Notes: a model not told the origin generated them from the sequence alone. DNA of 41,537 nt from Accumulibacter sp. (GCF_023806635.1 NZ_JAMTDQ010000003.1:1-41537); one strand, 5' to 3'. Counted from the first letter of the stretch, positions 14,750-24,080 are shown. A program made the numbers and translations.

Positions 14750-15976
14750 ATGGCTTTGTCGTCGGCGCCTGTCGACACGGATGAGATCAACGGAACCGCC
14801 GCAGGGCGAGTCGGTGGCGCTGTTCACTCGTCCTCTCGCACCCATCCGCTTGCCACGCCTTGTCCACTGAGCGCTGCCGACGCCGCCGGCAGCGGGTTTG
14901 CCGAACGGGTGGTGGCCTGGCAGAGGGTGAATGGGCGACACGCGCTTCCCTGGCAAGAGACGCGCGACCCTTACCACGTCTGGCTGTCCGAGATCATGCT
15001 GCAGCAGACGCAGGTGCGCTCGGTGATTCCGTACTACCAGCGTTTCCGGGCCCGCTTTCCGACTATCGAGGGTCTGGCCGCGGCGCCGCTGGCGAGTGTC
15101 CTCGAAGCCTGGTCGGGCCTTGGTTACTACGCTCGTGCGCGCAACCTCCACCGCTGCGCGCAGACGATCATCAGTCGGCATGGCGGCGAGTTTCCCTGCG
15201 ATCCGCAGATCACTGAGCGCCTGCCGGGAATCGGGCGCAGTACGGCGGCAGCGATCGGTGTCTTTGCCTTTGGTCGCCGGGCGGCGATCCTCGATGGCAA
15301 TGTCCGGCGCGTTCTGGCACGGTGCTTTGCCGTCGATGGCAGTGCTTCAGCGGCCGCCGATCGACGGCGGCTGTGGGCGCTGGCGGAATCACTGTTGCCG
15401 ACGACGGAGATCGAGGCCTATTCGCAGGGGCTGATGGATCTCGGAGCAACGCTGTGCGTGCATCGCCAGCCCGCCTGCGACCGCTGTCCACTGGCATCAC
15501 TATGCGCCGCCCGGCAGCAGGGACGGCAGGCAGCGCTGCCTGTGCCGGTGGCGAGGAAGCCGCTGCCGGAGCGCAGGGGGAGCGTCATCGTCCTCACCGA
15601 TGGCCGCCAGGTCCTGCTCGAGCGCCGCCCGGCGAGCGGCATCTGGGGTGGCCTGCTGAGTCTGCCGGAGGTCGTCGGCGGGTCGGTGGAGGCACTGGCG
15701 CAGCGCCACGGTTGTCGCCTCCTGATGGCCAGCGAGCTGCCATCGGTCAGGCACCGTTTCACCCACTTCCGCCTGACATTGGCCGTTCTGCGTGCCGACG
15801 TCGAGTTCATCGCCCGCAGCGCATGCGAGGATCGTTGGCACTGGCTGCCGCTCGAGCGGGTCGGCGAGGCGGCCCTGCCGACGCCGACCAGGCGCCTGCT
15901 GCTGTCCTTGCATCCGCTAGGCGCAGCCATCGCCCGCGCGGCGATGGCTGCGGATGACCGACCGGCTGATCACTGA
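14750..15976 (+). CDS. mutY: A/G-specific adenine DNA glycosylase
   Basis: A 408-residue base-excision repair enzyme that removes adenine mispaired with 8-oxoguanine. The catalytic glutamate is E81 (LSEIMLQQTQV), the helix-hairpin-helix is LPGIGRSTAAAI (158-169), the catalytic aspartate is D182 (ILDGNVRRVLA), and the [4Fe-4S] cluster is C236-x6-C243-x2-C246-x5-C252. The C-terminal part is the NUDIX-like 8-oxoG recognition domain (GIWGGLLSLPE). The first 45 residues are an extension before the usual start of the fold. The ATG is 13 nt after GAGGGGG, a loose spacing, so a later non-ATG start is possible. It is convergent with the GGDEF-EAL gene. Confidence 0.93.
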   Translation: MALSSAPVDTDEINGTAAGRVGGAVHSSSRTHPLATPCPLSAADAAGSGFAERVVAWQRVNGRHALPWQETRDPYHVWLSEIMLQQTQVRSVIPYYQRFRARFPTIEGLAAAPLASVLEAWSGLGYYARARNLHRCAQTIISRHGGEFPCDPQITERLPGIGRSTAAAIGVFAFGRRAAILDGNVRRVLARCFAVDGSASAAADRRRLWALAESLLPTTEIEAYSQGLMDLGATLCVHRQPACDRCPLASLCAARQQGRQAALPVPVARKPLPERRGSVIVLTDGRQVLLERRPASGIWGGLLSLPEVVGGSVEALAQRHGCRLLMASELPSVRHRFTHFRLTLAVLRADVEFIARSACEDRWHWLPLERVGEAALPTPTRRLLLSLHPLGAAIARAAMAADDRPADH

Positions 15977-16085
15977 GTCGGCGGCGGCGCCAACAGTCCG
16001 CTCTGGCCACTCCTGCCGGCAGCGCTGCCGCCGCCGTCTCGCCGCGCCGGATCCGGCGTCCCGACCTTGCCGGCCGCGCGGGTCG
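15977..16085. repeat. convergent gap with two small palindromes
   Basis: Between the converging mutY and GGDEF-EAL genes are CGGCA-GCGC-TGCCG (16017-16030) and CGCCG-GATC-CGGCG (16045-16058), each a 5-bp stem with a 4-nt loop. Neither is followed by a T-run, so termination here is a guess. Confidence 0.4.
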
Positions 16086-19000
16086 TCAGTCAGGAGCGGC
16101 CTCCAGCAACCGCGTGAACTCGTCCACGGGCACCGGTCGGCCGAACATGAAGCCCTGGTAGCCGTGGCAGCCATGACGATCGAGGAACTCGCACTGCGCG
16201 GCCGTCTCCACCCCTTCGGCGATCACCTTGAGGCCGAGACTGCGGCCCATGGTGACGATGGTCTGCGCGATGATCGCATCGCTCTGGTTGTCCGGCAAGC
16301 GGCTGACGAAAGCACGGTCGATCTTCAACTGATCGAGCGGCAGTCGCGTCAGATAGGACAGCGAGGAGTAGCCGGTGCCAAAGTCATCCATCGAGAAGCT
16401 GACGCCGAGCTGCTTGATGGCATTCATCCTGGCGATCGTGTCGGCGACGTTGTCGAGCACCAGGCTCTCGGTCAGCTCCAGCTTGAGCCGCGTCGGATCG
16501 GCGCCGCTGCGCTGCAGCAAGGCTTGCAGCTGGTCGACGAAGTCCGCCTGTCGGAACTGGCGTGCACTGACATTCACCGCTACCTGCAGCTCGCCGGCCC
16601 GCGCTTCCCCGCCCCAGGCGGCAAGCTGCGCGCAGGCGGTCGCCAGCACCCACTGCCCGATCGGTACGATCAGGCCGGTGTCCTCGGCCAGCGGGATGAA
16701 CTTCCCGGGCGGGACGAGGCCGTGCTGCGGATGTTGCCACCGCAGCAGGACCTCGGCGCCGAAGACCCGGCGGCGAAAGTCGACCTGCGGCTGGTAGTGG
16801 AGGACGAACTGTTCGTTCTGCAGGGCCAGGTGCAGATCCTCTTCGAGCTGTCGCCGGTCCCTGGCCGCCTGGTTCATGCCGGCGGTAAAGAACTGGACAT
16901 TGTTCCGTCCGGCCGACTTGGCGTGGTACATCGCCGCGTCTGCATTGCGCATCAGCACTTCGACCGTGTCGCCATCACCGGGAAAGACGGCAATGCCGAT
17001 GCTCGAGGTCGTGTGCATGCCCTGTCCGTCGATCTGGTAGGGCTGCGACAGTGCGTGCTGAATCTTCGTCGCGACTCGCTCGGCGGCAAGGGAATCGGCG
17101 CGCGAGAGGACGACGACGAACTCGTCGCCGCCAAGTCGGGCCACGATGTCACTGGCCCGCACGCTGCCGGTCAGTCTCTGCGACACCTCGAGCAGCAGCG
17201 CATCGCCGACGTGGTGGCCAAGGGTGTCGTTGATGTTCTTGAATCGATCCAGATCGAGGAACAGGATTGCCAGTGGACAACTCCCGCCCTCGCGTCGCGC
17301 CGCTGCCAATGCCTGCTCGAGACGGCCCTGCAGGTTCGAGCGGTTGGGCAGGTGGGTCAGGGTATCGTAGTGCGCCAGGTGCCGGATTCTCTCCTCGGCA
17401 GCCTTGCGCTCCGAGATATCGACGAAGCTGCCGATGTAATTCTCGACGCTGCCGTCGGCGCTGCGGATCGTCGAGATCGACAGCCATTTCGGATAGACGG
17501 TGCCATCCTTGCGACGGTCAGAGATCTCGCCCTGCCAGTGGCCGCGGTTGTCGATCGCCTGCCACATGCCGCGGTACTCGTCAGTCGACGTGCATCCCGA
17601 GGACAGGAGGCGCGGGTCACTGCCGCGAACCTCGTCGGCGCTGTAGCCGGTGAGGCGCGAGAACGCGGCGTTGACCTCGACGATGCGGTTGTCACGGTCG
17701 CTGACCATGATCGCCTCGGCGCTGTTCTCGAACACCGCCGCCAGCAGGCGCAGGCGCTGTTCGGTCAGGCGCCGCTCGCTGATGTCGCGCCAGAGGGTGT
17801 GCAGGATCACCTCGCCGCGCAGCGTGATCGGCGTCAGCGTGACTTCGACCGGTATCGCGTGACCATCGCGGTGCCGGTGGGTCCACTCGAAACGGTGATA
17901 GCCGAATTCGTTCGCAGCCGCCATCATCGCTTGCGCCTTGTCCTTCGAGGGCTGGCCATCAGGCTGGTACGGCGGCGAAATGTCGTCCGGTCCGTGGCCG
18001 AGGAACTCTTCCTTGGACGGGTATCCGAGCAGATCCAGGGTCGCGGTGTTGCAGTCGACGAACGCCCCGTTCTTGAGCAGCAGCAGTGGATCCTTGGCGT
18101 CCTCGAAGAGCCGCCGGAAGGCCTCCTCGTTCTCGCGCAACTGCTTCTCGGCCAGCAGGCGTTCGGTGACGTCCTCCTTGACCGCGAGGTAATGCGTCAC
18201 CTCGCCGTGATCACCGAAAACCGGTGCGATCGAGACGCTCTCCCAGAACAGCGTTCCGTTCTTGCGCCTGTTGTGCAGCAGCCCGGTCCACACCTTGCCG
18301 TCGAGCAGCGTCTGCCACAGGGTCTGATAGACCTCGCCGGGCACGTCGCCGGACTTGAGGATGCGCGGGTTCTGGCCGATGGCTTCAAGCCGGGAGTAGC
18401 CGGTGACGCGGGTAAAGCTCGGGTTGACATACTCGATGTCGCCGCTGCGGTTCGTGATGACGATGGTGACCGGGCTCTGTTCGACCGCCTGCAGGAGGTT
18501 GCGTGATTCCTCCTCCGCTTGCTGGCGCTCGGAGATGTCGGCAAACACCCAGATGCTGCCCTCTTGTGGCTGTCCGGGATCGATCGCGCGGCCGGTCAGC
18601 GCACCCCAGAAGAGGCTGCCGTCCTTGCGCCGGAGCGTCAACTCGGTGCTGAAATTGCGCCCCTCGCCGACGACCGAGTAAGCGCGCTCGCCAACCCGCA
18701 GGAAGACATCACGGCTGGGGTAGAAACACTCTGAAGACTCGCCGGTCAACTCGCCAGAGCGATAGCCGAAGATCTCCTCGAGGCGCCGGTTGCACGAGAC
18801 GACCCGCCGCTGCCGCAGGTGGACGATGCCGACCAGTGCGTTGCTCAGCAGGGTTTCCATCTCGGCCAGCAACTGGCGGTTGCGCTGCTCCATCCGCTGG
18901 CGCTCGCTGAGGTCGGCCACCAGGTCGGCAACGATTGCCGGCTCGCCGTCGGCCCCCTGGACGACGAAGAGCGTGTGCAGCGCCGGTACGCGACGACCCT

Positions 19001-20285
19001 GCAGCGACTGCAGTTCGAGCTCCCCGCTCCACTGACCGTCACGGATGGTTGCCGGCAGGACATGCTGCTGCAGCTGCTGTGCGTTTTCCGGGAGGCAGAA
19101 GCGGGCCAGCGAGTAGTCGCTGCAATCGGCCTCGGCCGGAACATCCAGCAACCGGCGCAAGGCCGGGTTGGCGTAGCTCAGTTCGCCAGTCGCCTGCAGC
19201 ATGGCGATTCCCTGGCTGGCGTTGTCAGCCAGCCGCTCGAATACCGCCAGTCGCTCGCCCTTGGCGCGCTGCAGTCGCTCGCTGCACACCAGGTCGGCCA
19301 GTACGGCCGCCTCGCGCGCCTCGCTGCGCCAGAGGCGAAGCAGCAGGATGGCGAACAGCGTGAGCAGCAGCAGGGCGGACATGCCGACAACCAGTGCGCG
19401 CGCGCGCCAGCCGGCGAAGATCTCGTCCCGGCTGGTGCCGATGATGAAATAGAAAGGGTAGTGCTCGAGCTGGTGGTAGCTGTAGACGCGCTGGACGCCG
19501 TCGGTCTGGGCGGCGAACTCCAGGGTGCCGCTCGTTGCTCCGCGGCTCATCTGCTGGCGGACGGGATGTTCCGACGAAAGCGTCCGGTTGACCTCGTCCG
19601 GGATGTGCGGCCAGCGGACCACCAGTCGCTGATCGTCGCTGCGCCGGAAGGAAATCGATCCACGCTGGCCGAGATCGACGGCACGAAAGATTTCCTGATA
19701 GCGGGCGAGATCGAGCACCGCGCTGGCCAGTCCGAGAAAAGTCCCGTGCTCGTCACGCAGCGCACGTGCGGCGATCAGGCTTGGCCGGCCGGTTGCCCGC
19801 GAATCGATCACTTCGGAGAAGAAGAGACCGGCCTGCGAGTCGTCGCGAAGGGTGACGAAGTAGTCGCGGTCACTCACCTCGATGTGCGGCGTCGTCGCGC
19901 GGCCGGAACTGTAGAGCAGTCTTCCGCCGGCATCGAAGACCCGCAGACCGACGATCTCGTCGAAGTTCAGCAGCCGCAGGTCGAGTTCATCCCCGACTTG
20001 CCGCGCGTGTCGCTCGGCTGCCTGCCTGTTCAGCAGCGCGGGCGGCAGGAGCCGGCCCATTCCCTGGAGTGCGGCATCGGTCCGGCGGAGGGTGGCGTCC
20101 AGGCGGGTCGCGAAGATCGCGGCATAGTTCCGTGTCTTCGTCTCGGCCTCGCGCAGCTGCTCGTGATGGCTCAGCCAGAGTTGATAACCGAGCAGCAGCA
20201 GCACCCCAAGCAGCAGAACGCCGAGCCAGAGCAGCAGCATCCTGCGCTGACGGCGGTCGATGGCGTGCGCTGTCCCCTGTCCCAT
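16086..20285 (-). CDS. membrane sensor diguanylate cyclase/phosphodiesterase with five PAS domains
   Basis: A 1399-residue cyclic-di-GMP enzyme. The N-terminus has a transmembrane segment (about 18-38), a periplasmic Cache-like sensor (RDYFVTLRDDSQAGLFFSEV region) and a second membrane segment. Five PAS units follow, the later ones with the typical GYSRLEAIGQNPRIL and GYSADEVRGSDPRLL blocks. The cyclase motif GGDEF is intact (1052-1056), with an RASD inhibitory site five residues before it. The phosphodiesterase domain has EVL in place of EAL (1178-1180) and keeps NVSARQF, ELTES, DDFGTGYS, LKIDRAF and EGVET, so it looks catalytically complete. It would tune biofilm or floc formation from an external signal plus PAS inputs. 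The start at 20285 sits just after the MFS stop; the longer frame would overlap that gene. Confidence 0.92.
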   Translation of the reverse strand: MGQGTAHAIDRRQRRMLLLWLGVLLLGVLLLLGYQLWLSHHEQLREAETKTRNYAAIFATRLDATLRRTDAALQGMGRLLPPALLNRQAAERHARQVGDELDLRLLNFDEIVGLRVFDAGGRLLYSSGRATTPHIEVSDRDYFVTLRDDSQAGLFFSEVIDSRATGRPSLIAARALRDEHGTFLGLASAVLDLARYQEIFRAVDLGQRGSISFRRSDDQRLVVRWPHIPDEVNRTLSSEHPVRQQMSRGATSGTLEFAAQTDGVQRVYSYHQLEHYPFYFIIGTSRDEIFAGWRARALVVGMSALLLLTLFAILLLRLWRSEAREAAVLADLVCSERLQRAKGERLAVFERLADNASQGIAMLQATGELSYANPALRRLLDVPAEADCSDYSLARFCLPENAQQLQQHVLPATIRDGQWSGELELQSLQGRRVPALHTLFVVQGADGEPAIVADLVADLSERQRMEQRNRQLLAEMETLLSNALVGIVHLRQRRVVSCNRRLEEIFGYRSGELTGESSECFYPSRDVFLRVGERAYSVVGEGRNFSTELTLRRKDGSLFWGALTGRAIDPGQPQEGSIWVFADISERQQAEEESRNLLQAVEQSPVTIVITNRSGDIEYVNPSFTRVTGYSRLEAIGQNPRILKSGDVPGEVYQTLWQTLLDGKVWTGLLHNRRKNGTLFWESVSIAPVFGDHGEVTHYLAVKEDVTERLLAEKQLRENEEAFRRLFEDAKDPLLLLKNGAFVDCNTATLDLLGYPSKEEFLGHGPDDISPPYQPDGQPSKDKAQAMMAAANEFGYHRFEWTHRHRDGHAIPVEVTLTPITLRGEVILHTLWRDISERRLTEQRLRLLAAVFENSAEAIMVSDRDNRIVEVNAAFSRLTGYSADEVRGSDPRLLSSGCTSTDEYRGMWQAIDNRGHWQGEISDRRKDGTVYPKWLSISTIRSADGSVENYIGSFVDISERKAAEERIRHLAHYDTLTHLPNRSNLQGRLEQALAAARREGGSCPLAILFLDLDRFKNINDTLGHHVGDALLLEVSQRLTGSVRASDIVARLGGDEFVVVLSRADSLAAERVATKIQHALSQPYQIDGQGMHTTSSIGIAVFPGDGDTVEVLMRNADAAMYHAKSAGRNNVQFFTAGMNQAARDRRQLEEDLHLALQNEQFVLHYQPQVDFRRRVFGAEVLLRWQHPQHGLVPPGKFIPLAEDTGLIVPIGQWVLATACAQLAAWGGEARAGELQVAVNVSARQFRQADFVDQLQALLQRSGADPTRLKLELTESLVLDNVADTIARMNAIKQLGVSFSMDDFGTGYSSLSYLTRLPLDQLKIDRAFVSRLPDNQSDAIIAQTIVTMGRSLGLKVIAEGVETAAQCEFLDRHGCHGYQGFMFGRPVPVDEFTRLLEAAPD

Positions 20286-20340
20286 GAGCCAATACTGCAG
20301 GACTTCATCAGTGAAGGCAAGAAAGCCGACTGGCTCGGCG

Positions 20341-21555
20341 CTAGAGCTTCGCGCTGGATGTCGTCTCCCTGTTCCTGCCGATGGCCCAGCGGCCCAGACC
20401 GACACCGAAGGCCAGGCTGGCGAAACCGGCTGCCCAGCCGGCAGGATCGACGCGACCGAAAGTGTCGAGTGCGATGCCGAAGGCCAGGGGTCCGATGCAG
20501 CCACCGGCAAAGCCGATCGCCGAGTAGAGCGCAAGAGCCGTACCACGCCGGTCGCCGGCGGTTTCGCTGACCAGTCCGGCCGTCAACGCTGCCGAATCGA
20601 GGTTCATGCTCGCTGCGTAGACCAGCAGCAGGGGCACCAGGACATGCCCCGGGCTGTCGCTCAGGCCCGCGACGACGAGCGCCAGCATGCAGGACACGGG
20701 CATCACGGTCCGCAGCCAGTGACCGCGTCCCCAGCGGTGCGCGCCCTCGTTGCCGAGGATGCTCGCTGGAACCGCGAGAAAGGTCGCCAGTGCGGCTACC
20801 ACTCCCGGCATCGCAGTCCAGGCATCGGGCGACCGGCCGTGACTCCAGACGAGGCAGGCAACGAGCCAGGCGCGAAAGCCGAACAGTTCCCAGTTGTGAC
20901 CGAAATAGGCGCCGCAGAAGGCGAGGATGCGCCGGTCGCCGAGCACCAGGCGCCAGTGGGTGGCGTGACTGCGCAGCGATGGCGCGCCAGCGGCGGGCGC
21001 CACGGCGAACCAGATCAGCAGGACCGACAGGGAAGCACAGACGGCGGCCACGGCAAACAGCACTGGCCAGGCAAGGTGGCGCTGCGCCAGTTCGATCCAG
21101 AGATACGACAGGCCGACACCGACGCCGAAGGTGGCCGTATAGAAAGCCGTGCCACGCGACTGGGCGGCCGGCGGCAGGCGGTCGGTCAACGCCTTGAGTC
21201 CGGGCATGTAGGTTCCGGCCAGGGCCAGACCGGCGAGCCACCACCAGCCGAGAGCGGCGACGAAGCCGTCAGCGAGGAGCGCGAAGCCCGTCAGCGCGAG
21301 CCCGTTGAGGGCGGCGCAGGCGAGATGGATGCGCCGCGCGTCCACCCGGTCAGTGAGGCTCACGAGCAGCGGCACGGCGAGGATGTAACCGAGAAAGTAG
21401 ACGCCTCCCAGCCATCCGGCAGCGGTTGCCGACAGCGACCAGTCCTGCGACAAACGCGGCAGCAGCGATGGCACCAGCGCGAAGCCGGCCATCGAAAGGA
21501 TCTCGGCAGCGCAGAACACCAGCACCAGCAGCGCCGACGAGCGGACTCCTGACAT
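20341..21555 (-). CDS. major facilitator superfamily transporter
   Basis: A 404-residue polytopic membrane protein with about 12 predicted helices. The MFS A-like loop SLTDRVDARRIHL lies between helices 2 and 3, and a substrate-type GTYMPGLKALTDRLP block follows. It resembles drug- or cyanate-type MFS permeases, but the substrate cannot be told from sequence. The start at 21555 (MSGVRSSALLVLVF) puts the first helix at the N-terminus; the longer frame would overlap ubiX. It begins 25 nt after ubiX and ends 55 nt before the GGDEF-EAL start, so it is likely cotranscribed with ubiX. Confidence 0.85.
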   Translation of the reverse strand: MSGVRSSALLVLVFCAAEILSMAGFALVPSLLPRLSQDWSLSATAAGWLGGVYFLGYILAVPLLVSLTDRVDARRIHLACAALNGLALTGFALLADGFVAALGWWWLAGLALAGTYMPGLKALTDRLPPAAQSRGTAFYTATFGVGVGLSYLWIELAQRHLAWPVLFAVAAVCASLSVLLIWFAVAPAAGAPSLRSHATHWRLVLGDRRILAFCGAYFGHNWELFGFRAWLVACLVWSHGRSPDAWTAMPGVVAALATFLAVPASILGNEGAHRWGRGHWLRTVMPVSCMLALVVAGLSDSPGHVLVPLLLVYAASMNLDSAALTAGLVSETAGDRRGTALALYSAIGFAGGCIGPLAFGIALDTFGRVDPAGWAAGFASLAFGVGLGRWAIGRNRETTSSAKL

Positions 21556-21580
21556 CAGATCCGGATGGCCCGAGACGAAC

Positions 21581-22198
21581 TCACCGCTCCGGCGCCGGAT
21601 CGCCCCAGCGGGGAAGCAGGGAGTGGGAGACCTGCAACTGGTCCAGGATGCGGGCGACGACGAAGTCGACCAGGTCCTCGACCCGCCGCGGTTGGTGATA
21701 CCAGCCGGGGCAGGGCGGCAGGATGACAGCACCGGCGCGGGCCAGTCGCAGCATGTTCTCGAGATGAATGGTCGACAGCGGCGTCTCGCGCGGCACGAGG
21801 ATCAGCTTGCGGCCTTCCTTGAGGACGACGTCGGCGGCCCGTTCGATCAGCTTGTTGGCCAGCCCCTGCGCGATCGCCGCCAGTGTCCCCATCGAACACG
21901 GGCAGACGACCATCGCATCCGGTGGGTTCGAGCCGCTGGCGACCGGTGCGAACCATTCCTCGCGGCCAAAGACCTCGAGTCGTCCCGGCAAGCCGTGCAG
22001 GCGTTCCTGCAACTGGCTGCGCGCTTCGCTGGCGCGGGCCGGCAGTTCGATGCCGAGTTCCTGGCGGGCGACGATCTGTGCCACCTGCGAGTAAAGCAGC
22101 TGCACCCGGCAGTTCGCCGCCAGCAGGCATTCGAGCAGCCGCAAGCCGTAGGGCATGCCGGAAGCGCCGGTCAACGCGAGACAGATGGTTTCAGGCAC
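21581..22198 (-). CDS. ubiX: flavin prenyltransferase
   Basis: A 205-residue enzyme that attaches a dimethylallyl group to FMN, making the prenyl-FMN cofactor of UbiD-type decarboxylases (ubiquinone synthesis). Family motifs are LTGASGMPYGLRLLE (9-23), CPCSMGTLAAIAQGLANKL and LVPRETPLSTIHLENMLRL, with the GAVILPPCPGWYH end block. It starts at a GTG codon with GGAG 6 nt upstream. The first 8 bases overlap the end of the Gx transporter gene, so translation is probably coupled. No ubiD is in the window. Confidence 0.93.
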   Translation of the reverse strand: MPETICLALTGASGMPYGLRLLECLLAANCRVQLLYSQVAQIVARQELGIELPARASEARSQLQERLHGLPGRLEVFGREEWFAPVASGSNPPDAMVVCPCSMGTLAAIAQGLANKLIERAADVVLKEGRKLILVPRETPLSTIHLENMLRLARAGAVILPPCPGWYHQPRRVEDLVDFVVARILDQLQVSHSLLPRWGDPAPER

Positions 22199-22739
22199 TG
22201 GGGGCTCCGTTCTGCGGAATCGCTGGTTCGCTCAGAAGGCGGGCGGCGATGAGGCCGTTGATGACGCCGAAAGCGAGCGCCGCGCAAGCAAAGACGGGCA
22301 CCAGGTAGAACAGTCCGTCATGCGGGACCAGCCACAGGCGTGCCAGCACCAACTGGCCGCTGATGTGGGCGAAGCTCGCCATGATGCTCCAGCTGACCGG
22401 CCCAAAGCTGCGCCGTGGCAGCCGATGCACCAGCGCCAGGGCGGTCAGGCTGCACGCGGCCCCGCTGACACTCATGAAGAAGCCCGGCGAAAGGAACTGC
22501 CCGAGCAACAGGCTGCCGGCAAGCACGCGCAGTCCGCTGACCCAGGCGGCGGCAGCCCAGCCGTGGCGCGCCAGGACGATCAGCGTGACGATGTTGGCGA
22601 GACCGGGCTTGACTCCCGGCAGGGGCAGCGGGATTGCCGCGTCGACCAGCGACAGGCCGATCGCCGCCGCCGCGAGTTGCGCGATCCGCTGGTCTTCGGG
22701 CGTCGCCGTCAGTCTGATCGATCGTGTGCCACCCGCCAT
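22191..22739 (-). CDS. Gx transporter family protein (HepS1-like membrane protein)
   Basis: A 182-residue hydrophobic protein with about five membrane segments. It carries LPLPGVKPGLANIVTLIVLARHGW, the signature of the Gx transporter family (often labelled heptaprenyl diphosphate synthase component I), whose fold resembles ECF transporter substrate-binding subunits. The real substrate is not established. The start at 22739 is an ATG; the frame could begin at a GTG 14 codons upstream, and neither has a strong ribosome binding site. The 3' end overlaps ubiX by 8 nt. In many bacteria Gx follows a NusG-domain-II gene; here DUF3124 precedes it. Confidence 0.82.
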   Translation of the reverse strand: MAGGTRSIRLTATPEDQRIAQLAAAAIGLSLVDAAIPLPLPGVKPGLANIVTLIVLARHGWAAAAWVSGLRVLAGSLLLGQFLSPGFFMSVSGAACSLTALALVHRLPRRSFGPVSWSIMASFAHISGQLVLARLWLVPHDGLFYLVPVFACAALAFGVINGLIAARLLSEPAIPQNGAPSA

Positions 22740-22796
22740 GGCGAGGGTCCGCGCGTCAGCCGACGCCCGGGCGCCCGGCACCGATGGCGACGGCGC

Positions 22797-23324
22797 TCAT
22801 GGCTCGGATATCGCCCGGCCGCGGGAAATGAAGGCGGCCGAGAATCCCGCCTGGAACCGCGAATGCAGGGCCTCGATCGTCGGCTGCGAGACGGGCACGG
22901 TCGCGTCCCACTTGATTGCGTAGTTGGCACCCGAGCCACCGATGTTCTCGCGCTGCTCGACGAACAGCTCGAAGGTTCCGAATGGCGGAATCACTCTTGG
23001 CGCGGGCAGCGAGTTGCGCAGAAGGACACCATCGGTGTTGTAGTAGTTGGCCGAGACGACGCGGATCGAGTTGGTCGGATCGGTATTGCGGACACTGACC
23101 AGGACCGACAACAGGGTGACGTCCGTCCTGCCGGTGGCGGCGAGATTGCCGTGCCGGATCTCGGAGTAGACCGGTACGTAGACCGTTTGTCCCCTGGTCG
23201 GTGGTTCGATGCCCTCCGCCAGAACGGGCGCGTTGCTGGCAACGATGGCCAGCGCCAGCGCGAGTTGGCCGCCCGGATGGGCGCAGCGGCGACGTGGCTG
23301 GCGGCAGATGCGGCTGAAGATCAT
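22797..23324 (-). CDS. DUF3124 family exported protein
   Basis: A 175-residue protein with an N-terminal signal segment (helix followed by ASNAPVLA). Family blocks visible are YVPVYSEIRHGN, LSVLVSVRNTDPTNSIRV, YYNTDGVLL and GGSGANYAIKWDA, which I recognise as DUF3124. No function is known for the family; the fold is probably a secreted beta-sandwich. The start at 23324 is chosen because AGGGAG lies 7 nt upstream; the ATG two codons earlier is too close to it. It sits 57 nt before the Gx gene and 54 nt after the FAH-family gene, all on one strand. Confidence 0.8.
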   Translation of the reverse strand: MIFSRICRQPRRRCAHPGGQLALALAIVASNAPVLAEGIEPPTRGQTVYVPVYSEIRHGNLAATGRTDVTLLSVLVSVRNTDPTNSIRVVSANYYNTDGVLLRNSLPAPRVIPPFGTFELFVEQRENIGGSGANYAIKWDATVPVSQPTIEALHSRFQAGFSAAFISRGRAISEP

Positions 23325-23378
23325 GAGCATTCTCCCTGATGGTGATGGTCGCGGCGGCGTCTGCAGAAGCATGTTGTT

Positions 23379-24062
23379 TCAGATCAGTCTGACCGTCAGC
23401 TCGCCGACTCCCGCCACCACGGCCTCGAGCAGGTCGCCGCGGGCTACCGTGGATACTCCGGCCGGGGTGCCGGTGAAGATCAGATCGCCCGCTTCAAGGC
23501 GGACATGGGTCGACAGATTGGCGATGACCTCGGCCACCTTCCAAGACATCTGCCCAAGGTCGCCATTCTGCCGCAGTTGACCGTTGACCCGCAGCTGGAT
23601 CGCACCCTGTGCCGGGTGGCCGCTGGCGGTCAGCGGAACGATGGCGCCGATCGGCGCACTGTGGTCGAAGCCCTTGGCCATGTCCCAGGGATGCCCCTTG
23701 TCCTTTGCCCGCTGCTGCACATCGCGGCGCGTCAGGTCGAGCCCGACGGCATAGCCGAAGACGCAGTCCAGTGCCCGCGCCACCGGGATTTGCGCACCAC
23801 CGGCAGCGAGAGCGACCACCAGTTCCACTTCGTGCTGCAGGTTGCCGGTCAGCGGCGGATAGGGCACGTCGCCGCCGCCAGCAACCAGCGCATCCGGCGG
23901 CTTGCTGAAGAAGAAGGGTGGTTCCCGGCTGTCGGCGCCCATCTCGACGGCGTGGTCGGCGTAGTTGCGCCCGACGCAATAGACACGCCGCACCGGAAAC
24001 AGGGCATCGTTGCCGATCACCGGCAGGGCGACCCGTGGCGGGGGAGGGAAGACGTAGGTCAT
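23379..24062 (-). CDS. fumarylacetoacetate hydrolase family protein
   Basis: A 227-residue FAH-fold enzyme that cleaves C-C bonds in acylpyruvate-like substrates. Typical blocks are VYCVGRNYADHAVEMG, FFFSKPPDAL, LQHEVELVVAL (metal-binding glutamates), GLDLTRRDVQ (metal-binding Asp), KGFDHSAPIG and FTGTPAGVS. The size and first motif fit fumarylpyruvate/acylpyruvate hydrolases better than true fumarylacetoacetase, and oxaloacetate decarboxylase activity is another option in this group. GAGGAACCGCC before the ATG supports the start. It begins 18 nt after the nif3-like gene. Confidence 0.87.
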   Translation of the reverse strand: MTYVFPPPPRVALPVIGNDALFPVRRVYCVGRNYADHAVEMGADSREPPFFFSKPPDALVAGGGDVPYPPLTGNLQHEVELVVALAAGGAQIPVARALDCVFGYAVGLDLTRRDVQQRAKDKGHPWDMAKGFDHSAPIGAIVPLTASGHPAQGAIQLRVNGQLRQNGDLGQMSWKVAEVIANLSTHVRLEAGDLIFTGTPAGVSTVARGDLLEAVVAGVGELTVRLI

Positions 24063-24080
24063 GGCGGTTCCTCAGCGGAT

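Noticed and set aside
14549-15181. 210-codon minus-strand frame over the start of mutY
   Set aside because: It overlaps mutY's catalytic region in antisense and shows no recognisable domain.
15954-18506. 850-codon plus-strand frame opposite the GGDEF-EAL gene
   Set aside because: Antisense to conserved GGDEF and EAL motifs; no motif of its own.
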